Shown: in pieces, positions 23,386 to 31,437 of the stretch | Layout of the letters: each line of letters begins with the position of its first letter | Position numbering within the stretch: the first letter of the stretch is position 1 | Assembly (NCBI GenBank): GCA_009937425.1 | Contig: JAACFO010000026.1 | Span: 1-36,674, forward strand | Source: Gammaproteobacteria bacterium | Lineage (GTDB): Bacteria; Pseudomonadota; Gammaproteobacteria; HK1 | Direction of reading: 5' to 3' | DNA: 36,674 bases | Translations under genes and position numbers: made by a program | The notes under the pieces: model-generated | What the model was told of the DNA's origin: nothing | Database searches by the model: none | The model's input: the letters and a program-made list of their open reading frames with translations, nothing else

Positions 23386-24249
23386 TTACGCCGCCGGCTC
23401 CTGAACCAGCTCGCCGAGTTCGTTGATGAACAGGTCGAGCTTGTCCAGCAGCTTCTGACGTTGTTGGGCGTCCAGGGTCGTGTCCAGTTCGAGCATCATC
23501 TGCGACCAGGCGTCGGTGTTGATTTGCATTTTGCGTTTCAACGCCGGCGGTTGGTCCTCCAGCTCTACCCACCAGGCGATCAAAAAGTCCTCCAGCTCCT
23601 GTGCCGTCGCTCGCCGTCTCAACATTGCCAGTAGTTTCTGCTGACGCACCTGGTGGTAGGCCAGCCAGTCGTCGGCGGTTAACGGCATGGGGTTGCGGTG
23701 ATGGGCGATGAGCGCCACCTGCTCAGGCCGGAGCGGGCCGGTGAAGAACTCGGCCATACCGGTGCTGCGTTCCACACGCCGCTCGCGCCGGACTTGCATG
23801 GAATCCGCCATGAATTCGCTTTCGAATTCCCGGTTTCTTTCCTCGAACCGGGCCTGCAGGTGGTCGATCTGGCCGTCGTCTATCGTGGTCAGCAGTTGCA
23901 CGATCCCGGGGATCGTGCGGCGCATGGTGTGCCGGTACAAGGCGGGAATTTTGTCCCTGATGATGGCGAGCTCATCTGCCGTCAGGTTGTCCGCCAGCAT
24001 GGCCCGGACTTCTTTCAAGGTGGCAACATAGACGGGTAACTCTTCGCGCCGGTGCACTTCCATGCGCGCCGCCACCAGTTGCTCGGCCAGCTCCCGCTGG
24101 GCATCGGTCAAACTCAGGTAATGGTCCGCCTTGTCGAGTAGAAACCAGTCGATATTGTTATAAGCGAACTGAATGGTGCTGCAGCCGAGCAGCACGAGCA
24201 CCGCGAGCATCGGGCTCCATTTCGTTGTCTTTCTCAGCAGGGTGAACAT
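23386..24249 (-). CDS. DUF6279 family lipoprotein
   Basis: Predicted lipoprotein of 287 residues. A lipobox LVLLGC (about 18-23) follows a hydrophobic signal segment, so the mature protein should be anchored by the cysteine at the membrane. After it come STIQFAYNNIDWFLLDKADH, then a largely helical, charge-rich body (LTDAQRELAEQLVAARMEVH, RREELPVYVATLKEVRAML), the pattern of DUF6279, a gammaproteobacterial family of unknown function. It converges on the reductase gene with an 11-base gap. Only nine bases separate its start codon from a perfect 66-bp palindrome, which must therefore overlap its leader or promoter. Confidence 0.85.
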   Translation of the reverse strand: MFTLLRKTTKWSPMLAVLVLLGCSTIQFAYNNIDWFLLDKADHYLSLTDAQRELAEQLVAARMEVHRREELPVYVATLKEVRAMLADNLTADELAIIRDKIPALYRHTMRRTIPGIVQLLTTIDDGQIDHLQARFEERNREFESEFMADSMQVRRERRVERSTGMAEFFTGPLRPEQVALIAHHRNPMPLTADDWLAYHQVRQQKLLAMLRRRATAQELEDFLIAWWVELEDQPPALKRKMQINTDAWSQMMLELDTTLDAQQRQKLLDKLDLFINELGELVQEPAA

Positions 24250-24258
24250 GACTTAACG

Positions 24259-24324
24259 GAATTTTAATGGGGACAGATCTATTTTGAATCCGGATTCAAA
24301 ATAGATCTGTCCCCATTAAAATTC
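24259..24324. repeat. Perfect 66-bp palindrome without spacer
   Basis: Two 33-base arms are exact reverse complements and meet between 24291 and 24292 with no unpaired base. Each arm contains AATGGGGACAGATCTATTTT; the centre reads GAATCCGGATTC. It lies between the FHA-gene terminator and the DUF6279 start codon. In many proteobacterial genomes words like GGGGACAGATNTATTTT border REP-associated tyrosine transposase elements; the likeness is from memory. No transposase gene is nearby, so this may be a non-autonomous or solo copy. Confidence 0.9.
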
Positions 24325-24342
24325 AAATCACCGATACCGGGC

Positions 24343-24374
24343 AAAAAAAAGCCGGCCCAGGGGGGTGGGCCGGC
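24343..24374 (-). terminator. Intrinsic terminator of the FHA-domain gene
   Basis: Read on the minus strand: a perfect 9-bp stem GCCGGCCCA/TGGGCCGGC with a six-base loop, followed at once by eight thymines (the A-run 24343-24350 on the plus strand). It lies about 69 bases after the stop of the FHA gene, so the DUF6279 gene beyond it needs its own promoter. Confidence 0.9.
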
Positions 24375-24442
24375 CGCTGATCTTTATCAGCTAAGGTCGC
24401 AGGAGAGTAGATCAGGTAATCGTTACGATGCCTCGCCGCTAA

Positions 24443-25528
24443 TCACACATGCTTGGGCGTGATGAAAGTGCCGTGGGACGAAATGTCCGTCAGCAATGCT
24501 GCGTTCTCCGAAACGGGCTCGATGATGACGTGCTTGCGCGAGATCGCCAGGTACGCTGGATCGATAACCACTTCGTTTCCGGAATGACGGCCGATGACGT
24601 TGCGCCCTGAGCGCAAAAGGTGGGTTACGCCGCTGGCCTCGTCCACCAGACAGAAGTGCTTGCCGGGAAACAGCTTGTAGCGGTGGCTGGCGAGCTTGAT
24701 ATCCAGTTCACGGCCGTCGGTGAAACGAATGCAGATGGCCTCGCCGCGGGGAACCGGTTTGAGCGTTTGCGTTCCCTCGTCCTCGTCGTCACTGCCGCCG
24801 GCACCGCCGCCGCCACCACCACCCTGGTCCAGATCGAACAGCGCGGTTTCCTTGTAAGAGATGGGCAAGACTGAAGCCAGCATCGGCTCTTCGACAGGGT
24901 GCTCTTCCGCTACCTGGGGCTGGAGTTCCAGGCCGCCCTGCACCTTTTCCAGGTAGATGCTGCGCAGAACCGCCTGGCGGGAAGCCAGATACTGCATGTA
25001 CTTAACCAGCGCAATGTTCTTGAAATCGTCATATTCCGGGCCGTGCTCGCACAGAGCCTGGACGATGTCGCGCCAATCGTGATCCTGGGACAGGAGCCCG
25101 CTCTCGAGTCCCCCCAGGAGTTCACCAATGCGGTAGGGCTGCTCCAGACAGCGGGCAAAGACCGCCGCAAAGCGTTTTTCCACCGCTCGCAGCTTGATGG
25201 CCATGCCCTTGAGATCCTCAGAGTCGCGTTCCACCAAACGGGCGGCTTTGCGTACCGGAAACTCGATGCGGCTGGCGAGCCCGAACTCGAACTCCGCCGG
25301 GCTCGAGAAGACCAGGGTCTTTCCAGGCAAATCCAGCACCAGGGGCTTGCGCGCACGCTTGCGGAACAGGGACCGGAGCTGATTGGCCGTACGCGTTACC
25401 GGATCGGAGAAAGCGCTCAGATCGGTTCTGATTCGTTCCACCAGTGTGCCCATAGCCGGGGTATCCATAGCCGGCCCATCGACCTCCAGGCCCATGAGCG
25501 GGGTGAATTTCCTACGTAGTAGAGCCAT
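24443..25528 (-). CDS. FHA-domain protein with unknown N-terminal region
   Basis: Protein of 361 residues. The C-terminal forkhead-associated domain (about 295-361) has the expected phosphothreonine-binding elements: GRNVIGR (with the key arginine 314), ISRKHVII and SSHGTF. It is joined by a glycine-then-acid linker (DQ followed by seven glycines, one alanine, two glycines, then SDDEDEGTQ, about 235-253) to a helical N-terminal region of about 230 residues I do not recognise, with ALVKYMQYLASRQAVLRSIY near its end. No kinase or phosphatase gene is adjacent. The protein has no signal peptide or membrane span and is likely a cytoplasmic phospho-dependent adaptor, which is inference from the FHA domain. 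Confidence 0.78.
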   Translation of the reverse strand: MALLRRKFTPLMGLEVDGPAMDTPAMGTLVERIRTDLSAFSDPVTRTANQLRSLFRKRARKPLVLDLPGKTLVFSSPAEFEFGLASRIEFPVRKAARLVERDSEDLKGMAIKLRAVEKRFAAVFARCLEQPYRIGELLGGLESGLLSQDHDWRDIVQALCEHGPEYDDFKNIALVKYMQYLASRQAVLRSIYLEKVQGGLELQPQVAEEHPVEEPMLASVLPISYKETALFDLDQGGGGGGGAGGSDDEDEGTQTLKPVPRGEAICIRFTDGRELDIKLASHRYKLFPGKHFCLVDEASGVTHLLRSGRNVIGRHSGNEVVIDPAYLAISRKHVIIEPVSENAALLTDISSHGTFITPKHV

Positions 25529-25757
25529 GACAAACCTATTGTAATTTGTTTGAAAACAATAAGATAAGAGTGTCTTATGCCGTTGTGCATTAAAGGATAG
25601 ACCTAACTCTGGGTGTTTTCAAACTAATTTAGCGTGTTTTCTTAATGTAATTACTTAAGAATTTCCGCCCCTGGGGAGGAACCGGAGCGGCTCCGGCAGG
25701 CGTGCTATCGTTAGCGGCGGCTGCACTGGTCGGTGCCGGCCATGAATCGGAGAGCGG
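25529..25757. promoter_or_regulatory. AT-rich divergent intergenic region with small dyad
   Basis: This 229-base gap separates the FHA gene (minus) from the amidinotransferase-like gene (plus). Its first 140 bases are strikingly AT-rich compared with the surroundings. ATAAGA-GTG-TCTTAT (25564-25578) is a perfect 6-bp inverted repeat with a three-base spacer and is a candidate operator upstream of the FHA gene. GGAG at 25749-25752 is the ribosome binding site of the plus-strand gene. No promoter hexamers can be assigned with confidence. Confidence 0.45.
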
Positions 25758-26720
25758 ATGCCTATGGGTTCCCGGCAAAGCACCTTCGGGCTATCCCCCT
25801 ACGGTGGTGACGGCTGGTCGCCGCGAAGTGACAGCATGGCCGTGGAAGTCGGCGGGCTGTGGAGCGCCTGCGGCCTCGACAGCGAGTGGCGCCGCCTGCG
25901 GGCGGTTTTGCTGCATCGCCCCGGCGAGGAGCTCGAGGCTTCCAATAATCCCAACGCCGTGCAGATGCTGGCGCCCATCGATGTGGCCCGGGCCGGCGAA
26001 GAGCACGACGCCATGACTCAGGCGTATCGAGACAACCAGGTGACGGTGCACATGGTGGAGCCGGATAGTCGTGCGCGCCCGAATCTGATGTTCTGCGCCG
26101 ATCTGGTCTTCTTGACACCCCAGGGAGCCATCCTGGCACGTCCCGCGTCCACCGTGCGCGCGGGCGAAGAGCGCGAGGTGGCGCGGCGTTTGGCGGATCT
26201 GGGTGTACCGATTCTGCGCAGCATCAGCGGCGAGGCAGTCTTCGAGGGCGCCGACGCGGCCTGGCTGGATGCGAAAACCGTTGCCGTTGCACGGGGTCTG
26301 CGGACCAACCCGCGGGGCATCACGCAGATTGCCCAGGTGCTGGCCGACATGCAGGTTGAGGTCGTCACCGCCGATCTACCCTACGGCACCATGCACCTCA
26401 TGGGGTTGTTGCGGATCGTCGATCATGACCTGGCCGTCGCGTGGCCGCGGCGCACACCCCACGTGGTGGTGCAGGCCTGCCGTGACAGAGGCATGCAGGT
26501 CATTTTTCTTCCCGAGGTGGACGAGCATCAGATGAATCGCGCCGTCAACTTCGTGACCCTGGGTCCGCGGCGAATACTCGTGGAAGCCGGTTACACGATG
26601 GTGCAGGCATTCTACGAGCGGCACGGGATAGAATGCGTAACCGTGGCGGCCAGCGAGCTTGTCAAGGCTGCGGGAGGATTTGGATGTCTCACGGGAGTAT
26701 TGCAGCGTGACAGAGCATGA
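25758..26720 (+). CDS. Arginine deiminase / amidinotransferase-fold enzyme
   Basis: Guanidino-modifying superfamily member of 320 residues. Catalytic candidates are all in place: the aspartate in MFCADLVF (about 115), glutamate and aspartate in AVFEGADAAWL (163, 166), the histidine in YGTMHLMG (213) and the nucleophilic cysteine in GGFGCLTG (310). It could hydrolyse arginine or methylated arginine, or transfer an amidino group; sequence alone does not decide. GGAG five bases upstream supports the ATG at 25758. The next gene, a membrane protein, starts within its last codons. No carbamate kinase or ornithine carbamoyltransferase is nearby, so the classical arginine deiminase pathway is not encoded here. 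Confidence 0.85.
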   Translation: MPMGSRQSTFGLSPYGGDGWSPRSDSMAVEVGGLWSACGLDSEWRRLRAVLLHRPGEELEASNNPNAVQMLAPIDVARAGEEHDAMTQAYRDNQVTVHMVEPDSRARPNLMFCADLVFLTPQGAILARPASTVRAGEEREVARRLADLGVPILRSISGEAVFEGADAAWLDAKTVAVARGLRTNPRGITQIAQVLADMQVEVVTADLPYGTMHLMGLLRIVDHDLAVAWPRRTPHVVVQACRDRGMQVIFLPEVDEHQMNRAVNFVTLGPRRILVEAGYTMVQAFYERHGIECVTVAASELVKAAGGFGCLTGVLQRDRA

Positions 26721-27321
26721 ACGGGTACCGCCACTGGGTGAATTGAAAGCGACGCGACGGGATGTGCCGCAACGACCGGCCAGGACCCCGGAGCCCGCGG
26801 GAAATTCCGGCGGCGGCTACAGGGAATACGATCTGCTGCTGAGAGAGTCACCGCCGCGGGCGCTGGGAATTCTTCATCAGCTGCTGGCGATACTCGTGCG
26901 CCTTCTGGGACTGGGTTTTCTGGTGGTCGGCATCGGGGCCGCGGTCATCATCCTGAACGAGGCCTGGACGCTGTATCAGGAGCCTGCGCGCATCGAGCGT
27001 TTCGCCCTCGCCATCGAGCGTGGCTCCAACCTGGACAAGATCTTTGCCTTGGCCGGCAGTGAGACCGCCAAGACCGGCGAGCAAGGGGATACGTCGGGCG
27101 AGTCCAGCCCGCAATCGGACGCCAATCCATCGGCGGCCAGCACGAATTTTCGACCCTCGTATTTCGCCGGCTGGTTTCTAGCGCTGCTGTTGATGCTGGT
27201 GGCGAGCATTACCGCCATCGCGGCGGTTAGCGCCGGCGGGCGCCTGGTCCTCTATGACACCGACATCCGCCAGCTGTCCCGGGCGGTGGTCAAAGAGGTT
27301 CGCCGCAACAAAGACAACTAA
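26707..27321 (+). CDS. Membrane protein of unknown function, two transmembrane segments
   Basis: Predicted protein of 204 residues starting at the GTG 26707, with GGGAG nine bases upstream; it overlaps the amidinotransferase gene by 14 bases, so translation is probably coupled. The first 50 residues are charged and proline-rich (ERVPPLGELKATRRDVPQRP). There are two hydrophobic segments, about 60-90 (ILVRLLGLGFLVVGIGAAVI) and 158-180 (AGWFLALLLMLVASITAIAA), separated by a polar loop rich in serine, glycine and acidic residues. The end is basic (AVVKEVRRNKDN). I recognise no named family. It converges on the class V aminotransferase gene with a 36-base gap. Confidence 0.7.
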   Translation: MTEHERVPPLGELKATRRDVPQRPARTPEPAGNSGGGYREYDLLLRESPPRALGILHQLLAILVRLLGLGFLVVGIGAAVIILNEAWTLYQEPARIERFALAIERGSNLDKIFALAGSETAKTGEQGDTSGESSPQSDANPSAASTNFRPSYFAGWFLALLLMLVASITAIAAVSAGGRLVLYDTDIRQLSRAVVKEVRRNKDN

Positions 27322-27357
27322 CCCGCGCGCTTGCTTGCGATCAATGCCGGCGGGCGA

Positions 27358-28542
27358 CTACTTCTGCCGGATCACCTCTTCGAGTGCCGCCACGAACCGT
27401 GCAACCTCGTCCTCGGTGTTGTAGTAGTGAACGGCTGCGCGCACCAATGCGTCGAGGCCGCGCCCGTGCATGTCCAGCTGGGTACTCGTGGCGCGGGATA
27501 CGCTGAGATTGATGCCGCGTTCCTGCAGTCCCATCACCACCACCGGCGGCGCCATATGGGCCACCGTAAAGGAGACGATGCCGCACTGCCTGCTGCCCAG
27601 ATCCCGAAGGCGTACAGCGGGGATCGCGGCGAGCGCCTCGCGCAGTCCGCCGGACAGCGTGGCGATCCGTGACTCGATGGCGTCCATGCCCCAGTCGAGT
27701 GCGTAATTGACTGCGGTGCCGAAGGCGATCTTGGCGGCGACGTTACACTCCCAATTCTCGAAGCGTTGCGCGTCGTCCACCAGACGGTAATCTTCTGGTG
27801 TTACCCAGGTAGCCGCGCGCATATCGAGCAAAGGCGGCTCGAGTTCGGCGATCAGTTCTTCTCGCACGTACACAAAGCCCATTCCCCTCGGGCCGCGAAG
27901 AAACTTACGTGACGTGGCGGACAATATGTCGACGTTCAGCTCCTCCACATCCAGGGGCATCTGCCCGGCGGACTGGCAGGCATCGAGCAAGAACGGGATG
28001 CCGTGCTCCCTGGCAACTCTGCCAATCTCCGCCGCCGGGTTCACCAGCCCGCCGTTGGTGGGCACGTGGGTGACGGTGATCAGCTTCACGCGCTCGTCGA
28101 TAATATCGCGCAGCGCGTCGACGTCGACGGCCCCGTGGCTATCGTCGGGGATAGTCTCGATCAGTGCGCCGGTCTTGCGCGCCACCTGCAAGTAGGCAAT
28201 GTAGTTGGAGGCGTACTCCGCCGAGCAGGTGAGTATGCGATCGCCGGCGCTGAAGTCGAAGGCGTAGAAGGCCATGTCCCAGCCGCGGGTGGCGTTTTCG
28301 ACAATCGCCACTTCCGTTGGCTTGCAATTGAGCATGCGGGCGATTGCCGGGTAGCCGGCCTGCACTTTCGCATCAGCCGCTTCCGCCGCTTCGTAGCCGC
28401 CGATCCGCGCTTCCAGGTCGATGTGGGTCTTCAAGGCATCGATAACCGGCGTCGGCATGAGCGCGGCACCACAATTGTTGAAATGAATACGCTCCGTGCA
28501 GCCGGGAGTTTGCGCACGCGCGCGTTCGATATCGAATTTCAT
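27358..28542 (-). CDS. Class V aminotransferase-fold PLP enzyme (second of a tandem pair)
   Basis: Cysteine-desulfurase/isopenicillin N epimerase-like PLP enzyme of 394 residues. It shows IHFNNCGAALMP, the ENATRGWDMAFYAFDF region, THVPTNGGLVNPAAEIGRVA, the cofactor aspartate in FLLDACQSAGQMPLDVEEL, and the Schiff-base lysine in ATSRKFLRGPRGMGFVYV. The C-terminal part has a short INLSVSRATSTQLDMHGRG block. A strong GAGGGA site precedes the ATG. It lies 16 bases downstream of a paralogue on the same strand. No Suf or Isc partner is near, so an iron-sulfur role is unlikely; amino-acid epimerase, lyase or desulfurase activity are all possible. Confidence 0.85.
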   Translation of the reverse strand: MKFDIERARAQTPGCTERIHFNNCGAALMPTPVIDALKTHIDLEARIGGYEAAEAADAKVQAGYPAIARMLNCKPTEVAIVENATRGWDMAFYAFDFSAGDRILTCSAEYASNYIAYLQVARKTGALIETIPDDSHGAVDVDALRDIIDERVKLITVTHVPTNGGLVNPAAEIGRVAREHGIPFLLDACQSAGQMPLDVEELNVDILSATSRKFLRGPRGMGFVYVREELIAELEPPLLDMRAATWVTPEDYRLVDDAQRFENWECNVAAKIAFGTAVNYALDWGMDAIESRIATLSGGLREALAAIPAVRLRDLGSRQCGIVSFTVAHMAPPVVVMGLQERGINLSVSRATSTQLDMHGRGLDALVRAAVHYYNTEDEVARFVAALEEVIRQK

Positions 28543-28558
28543 TCATCCCTCCCAGTGT

Positions 28559-29695
28559 TCAAGCCATTGTCCGTTCCAGGGCTTGCATCAATCGATCCAC
28601 ATCCGCGTCATTGTTGTAGAGGTGTGGCGTGATGCGCAGGCTGTCACCGCGAACGCTCACGTACACCCTGGCTTTTCTCAGCTCTTCCAGCAGTCCCGGC
28701 GGAATGCCCCGAGGAAAACGCAGCCCGAGAAAATGTCCGGCGCGTTTTTCTGCGTCCAGACCCTCGAGCCCCAGGGCAGCGGCGCGTCCGGCGATCTTCG
28801 AGTTGGTTGCGGACAGCGTTTGCGCGATGGCCGGCACCTCCCAGTCGAGTATTTGCTGCAGTGCCACGATGACGGCGGGCATCGTGTGGAAGTTGGCGCA
28901 TTCCCCCACGTCGAAGCGACGGGCACCCGGCAGGTAGGTGTCCTGGTAGTTCACCAGTCCCGCGAAGTCTTCGCTGCCGAGCCGTGCCCGCCAGTTGAAT
29001 TCGATGGGTTTGCCGTCCTGCCTGTGGGGTGCGACGTATAAGAAACCCATGTTGTATGGACCGAGCAGCCATTTGTAGCAGGCCGTGACCAGAAAATCCG
29101 GCCGGATGACATTCACATCCAGGGGCATGACACCGGCGGATTGTGTGACGTCGAGCGCCAGGGCCGCGCCCAGCTCCCGGCAGCGGCGGCCGATGGTTTC
29201 CAGGTCCAGCAGCGCGCCGTCGGCCCAGTGGCAATGGGGTAGGGTCACGACGGCCGTTCGCTCATCCATGGAATCGAGGACCGCACGGGTCAAGTCGCCG
29301 TGCTCTGGCCGTGGCACGGTCACCACGCTGGCGCCGGCTTCGCTCGCGGACTCGCGCCACGCATACACGTTCGACGGGAACTGCTCGGCAAGCGCGACGA
29401 CGGTTTGACCTTTCCCCAGCGGCAGATTCCGGGCGGCCACCGCGACGCCGTAGCTCGCGGCCGGGACGATGGCGACGTCGTCCTCTGCAGCGTTAATGAG
29501 CGTCGCGAACAGGCCACGGGCGATCTCCGTGTCCGTATAAAAATCCTCGCTGCTGATCTCCCAGGGTTGGGCTTTTCTGCCGCTTGCCCGCTGGCCTGCC
29601 GCTACGACGGCATTGGACAGGGGCCCGAGGTACGCGCAATTCAGGTACGCGATATCCTCGGGGATGTCGAACAGATGTCGCTGGCTCGGTATCAT
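28559..29695 (-). CDS. Class V aminotransferase-fold PLP enzyme (first of a tandem pair)
   Basis: PLP enzyme of 378 residues of the same fold as its downstream neighbour but clearly diverged. Signatures are IAYLNCAYLGPLSNAVVAAG, PAASYGVAVAARNLPL, LPHCHWADGALLDLETIGRR, the cofactor aspartate in ALALDVTQSAGVMPLDV, and the Schiff-base lysine in ACYKWLLGPYNMGFLYVAP. The end, VRGDSLRITPHLYNNDADVD, is typical of kynureninase/epimerase-like members. The start is ATG 29695; the ribosome binding site is weak. It is divergent from tag, with 86 bases between starts. Substrate and reaction are not deducible; the tandem arrangement suggests related or cooperating substrates. Confidence 0.85.
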   Translation of the reverse strand: MIPSQRHLFDIPEDIAYLNCAYLGPLSNAVVAAGQRASGRKAQPWEISSEDFYTDTEIARGLFATLINAAEDDVAIVPAASYGVAVAARNLPLGKGQTVVALAEQFPSNVYAWRESASEAGASVVTVPRPEHGDLTRAVLDSMDERTAVVTLPHCHWADGALLDLETIGRRCRELGAALALDVTQSAGVMPLDVNVIRPDFLVTACYKWLLGPYNMGFLYVAPHRQDGKPIEFNWRARLGSEDFAGLVNYQDTYLPGARRFDVGECANFHTMPAVIVALQQILDWEVPAIAQTLSATNSKIAGRAAALGLEGLDAEKRAGHFLGLRFPRGIPPGLLEELRKARVYVSVRGDSLRITPHLYNNDADVDRLMQALERTMA

Positions 29696-29781
29696 CGCGT
29701 CGTCCCGTGGCGAAAGGATGCATCTTGCAGTCCCGGCGGTGGGACAATCAATAGCATTGATTTGGATGGTTGGCCGGACAA

Positions 29782-30393
29782 ATGACCTCGAAGAATTCCG
29801 ACAGGAAGCGTTGCAGTTGGGTGGGCGATGACCCGCTGTATCTGGAATATCACGATCGTGAGTGGGGCGTACCCGTGCACGACGATGGGCGGCTTTTCGA
29901 GATGATTATTCTCGAGGGCGCGCAGGCCGGATTGAGCTGGATAACGGTTCTGAAGAAGCGGGAAAATTATCGCCTGGCTTTTAATCAGTTCGATGCAGCG
30001 AAAATCGCCCGCTATGACGCGCGCAAGAAGCGCGCGCTCATGAATAACGCCGGCATCATTCGCAATCGCTTGAAGATCGACGCCACTATCGGCAATGCCC
30101 GCGCGTTCCTGAAAATTGTCGACGAGTACGGCAGCTTTTCGGATTATCTATGGGATTTCGTCGACGGGCGTCCCATCGTCAATCGCTGGCGCACGCTGTC
30201 CGATGTTCCCGTGTCCACGGAGATATCCGATGCGCTGAGTAAGGCCTTGAAAAGCCGGGGCTTCAAATTCGTCGGCACTACCATCTGCTATTCGTTCATG
30301 CAGGCGGTGGGGATGGTGAACGATCATATGACCACCTGCTTCAGGTACGCTGACGTCGCTAAGTCACGGAAATCCAGAAAGAAATCTCGGTAG
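29782..30393 (+). CDS. tag: DNA-3-methyladenine glycosylase I
   Basis: Base-excision repair enzyme of about 203 residues that removes 3-methyladenine from alkylated DNA. Residues matching E. coli Tag are visible: the zinc cysteine in KRCSW (11), tyrosine and histidine in EYHDREWG (23, 24), the base-binding glutamate in ILEGAQAGLSW (45) with tryptophan 53, and the C-terminal zinc ligands in NDHMTTCFRY. I chose the ATG at 29782; a TTG at 29770 is in frame but extends past the family N-terminus. The lysine-rich tail (KSRKSRKKSR) is an addition. No adaptive-response genes are adjacent. Confidence 0.93.
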   Translation: MTSKNSDRKRCSWVGDDPLYLEYHDREWGVPVHDDGRLFEMIILEGAQAGLSWITVLKKRENYRLAFNQFDAAKIARYDARKKRALMNNAGIIRNRLKIDATIGNARAFLKIVDEYGSFSDYLWDFVDGRPIVNRWRTLSDVPVSTEISDALSKALKSRGFKFVGTTICYSFMQAVGMVNDHMTTCFRYADVAKSRKSRKKSR

Positions 30394-30550
30394 TCGTCAC
30401 TCATTGTGCAGAGGTGCTACCGCCCGGTCTCCTGATCGAGATCATGGCGTCTGAAGGGAGGACAAGGCCAACGTAGAGAGTGAGTATGCCGGCGCTCAGA
30501 CACTTCTGTTTCTTTGAGATCGGTAGAAACAATAAGCGTAGGGGTATGAC

Positions 30551-31147
30551 ATGAACAAGATGATAGCTTGTCTGATATTCGCTTCCTCGTTAGTCGCAAT
30601 TGAAGCAACAGCAGCGGATCTGACTCGAGCCAGGGAGATCGTGGAAGAGAAGTGTCACCTCTGTCATGGTACTGATGGTGAGGCTTCCAGTGTCATCTAT
30701 CCTCGCTTGGCCGGCCAACACAAAGAATACATGGTCAAACAGCTAACCAATTTTCGCAGTGGAGAGCGTCGGGGAACCATGAACGCGCTGGCGGCAGATC
30801 TTACTGACGATGAGATAACCGCTCTGGCAGAATACTTCAATCAAAAGCCGGCGTTGAAACACCGAATACATGATGAAGAGTTCGCGGCAGTAGGAAAGTA
30901 TATATTCCATCAGGGAAATAAGTTTTCAGGGGTTGCCGCCTGTGCTTCCTGTCATGGAGAAGGTGGCGTGGGAACCCAAACACTACCGAGGTTGGCGGGA
31001 CAGCATAAGCGCTATGTTTCCGCCCAGCTGGAGGATTTCAACTCGAGAAAGAGAACCAACGATAATGCGATTATGCACTCCATCGCGTCAAAGCTCACGG
31101 AACTGGAGCGTGAATCGGTGGCGCTTTATGTCAGTGGCTTGGAGTAG
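30551..31147 (+). CDS. Di-haem cytochrome c4-type protein
   Basis: Periplasmic cytochrome of 198 residues. A signal peptide with cleavage near ATAAD (about 20-23) precedes two haem-binding motifs, CHLCH (35-39) and CASCH (131-135). Each half has the cytochrome c4 pattern: YPRLAGQHKEYMVKQLTNF and LPRLAGQHKRYVSAQLEDF, with axial-methionine candidates in RRGTMNALAADLT and DNAIMHSIASKLT. The two halves are clear internal repeats. It would carry electrons to a terminal oxidase or reductase. TAGGGG lies upstream of the ATG. Base composition from here to about 32660 is lower in GC than in the flanking genes. Confidence 0.92.
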   Translation: MNKMIACLIFASSLVAIEATAADLTRAREIVEEKCHLCHGTDGEASSVIYPRLAGQHKEYMVKQLTNFRSGERRGTMNALAADLTDDEITALAEYFNQKPALKHRIHDEEFAAVGKYIFHQGNKFSGVAACASCHGEGGVGTQTLPRLAGQHKRYVSAQLEDFNSRKRTNDNAIMHSIASKLTELERESVALYVSGLE

Positions 31148-31437
31148 ATTCCGGATCGTCTTCAGCTGGTAGAGAATTCACGTACGCTGGTTCGTGTCGC
31201 TGAGCCAGGGGTAACGGCTCAGACCCGATAGGGGGCGAAAGGCTGCTTTCGCCAGGATGGGCCATTCAATGGATCCGAAGGGAACCGCCGCAATGGTCTC
31301 AAACCGGCTAATAGCGGCCATCCATACAACCGCGACCGTGCCGCCAGCCGTCGTTGGGCGCGCCGCAACACGTCAGTGCGTGTGTCCCGTCTGCCACGGC
31401 TGGCATCCTCAAGGGTCCAGGGAGACAATTGATCCCA
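31148..31437. other. Non-coding gap with hairpin and repeat-like words
   Basis: No convincing gene in these 290 bases. GGCGAAAG-GCTG-CTTTCGCC (31234-31253) is a perfect 8-bp hairpin. The surrounding GGGCGAAAGGCTGC (31233-31246) recurs almost exactly in the gap at 35228-35241, and CCATTC occurs in both gaps, so these may be remnants of one dispersed intergenic element. Confidence 0.45.
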
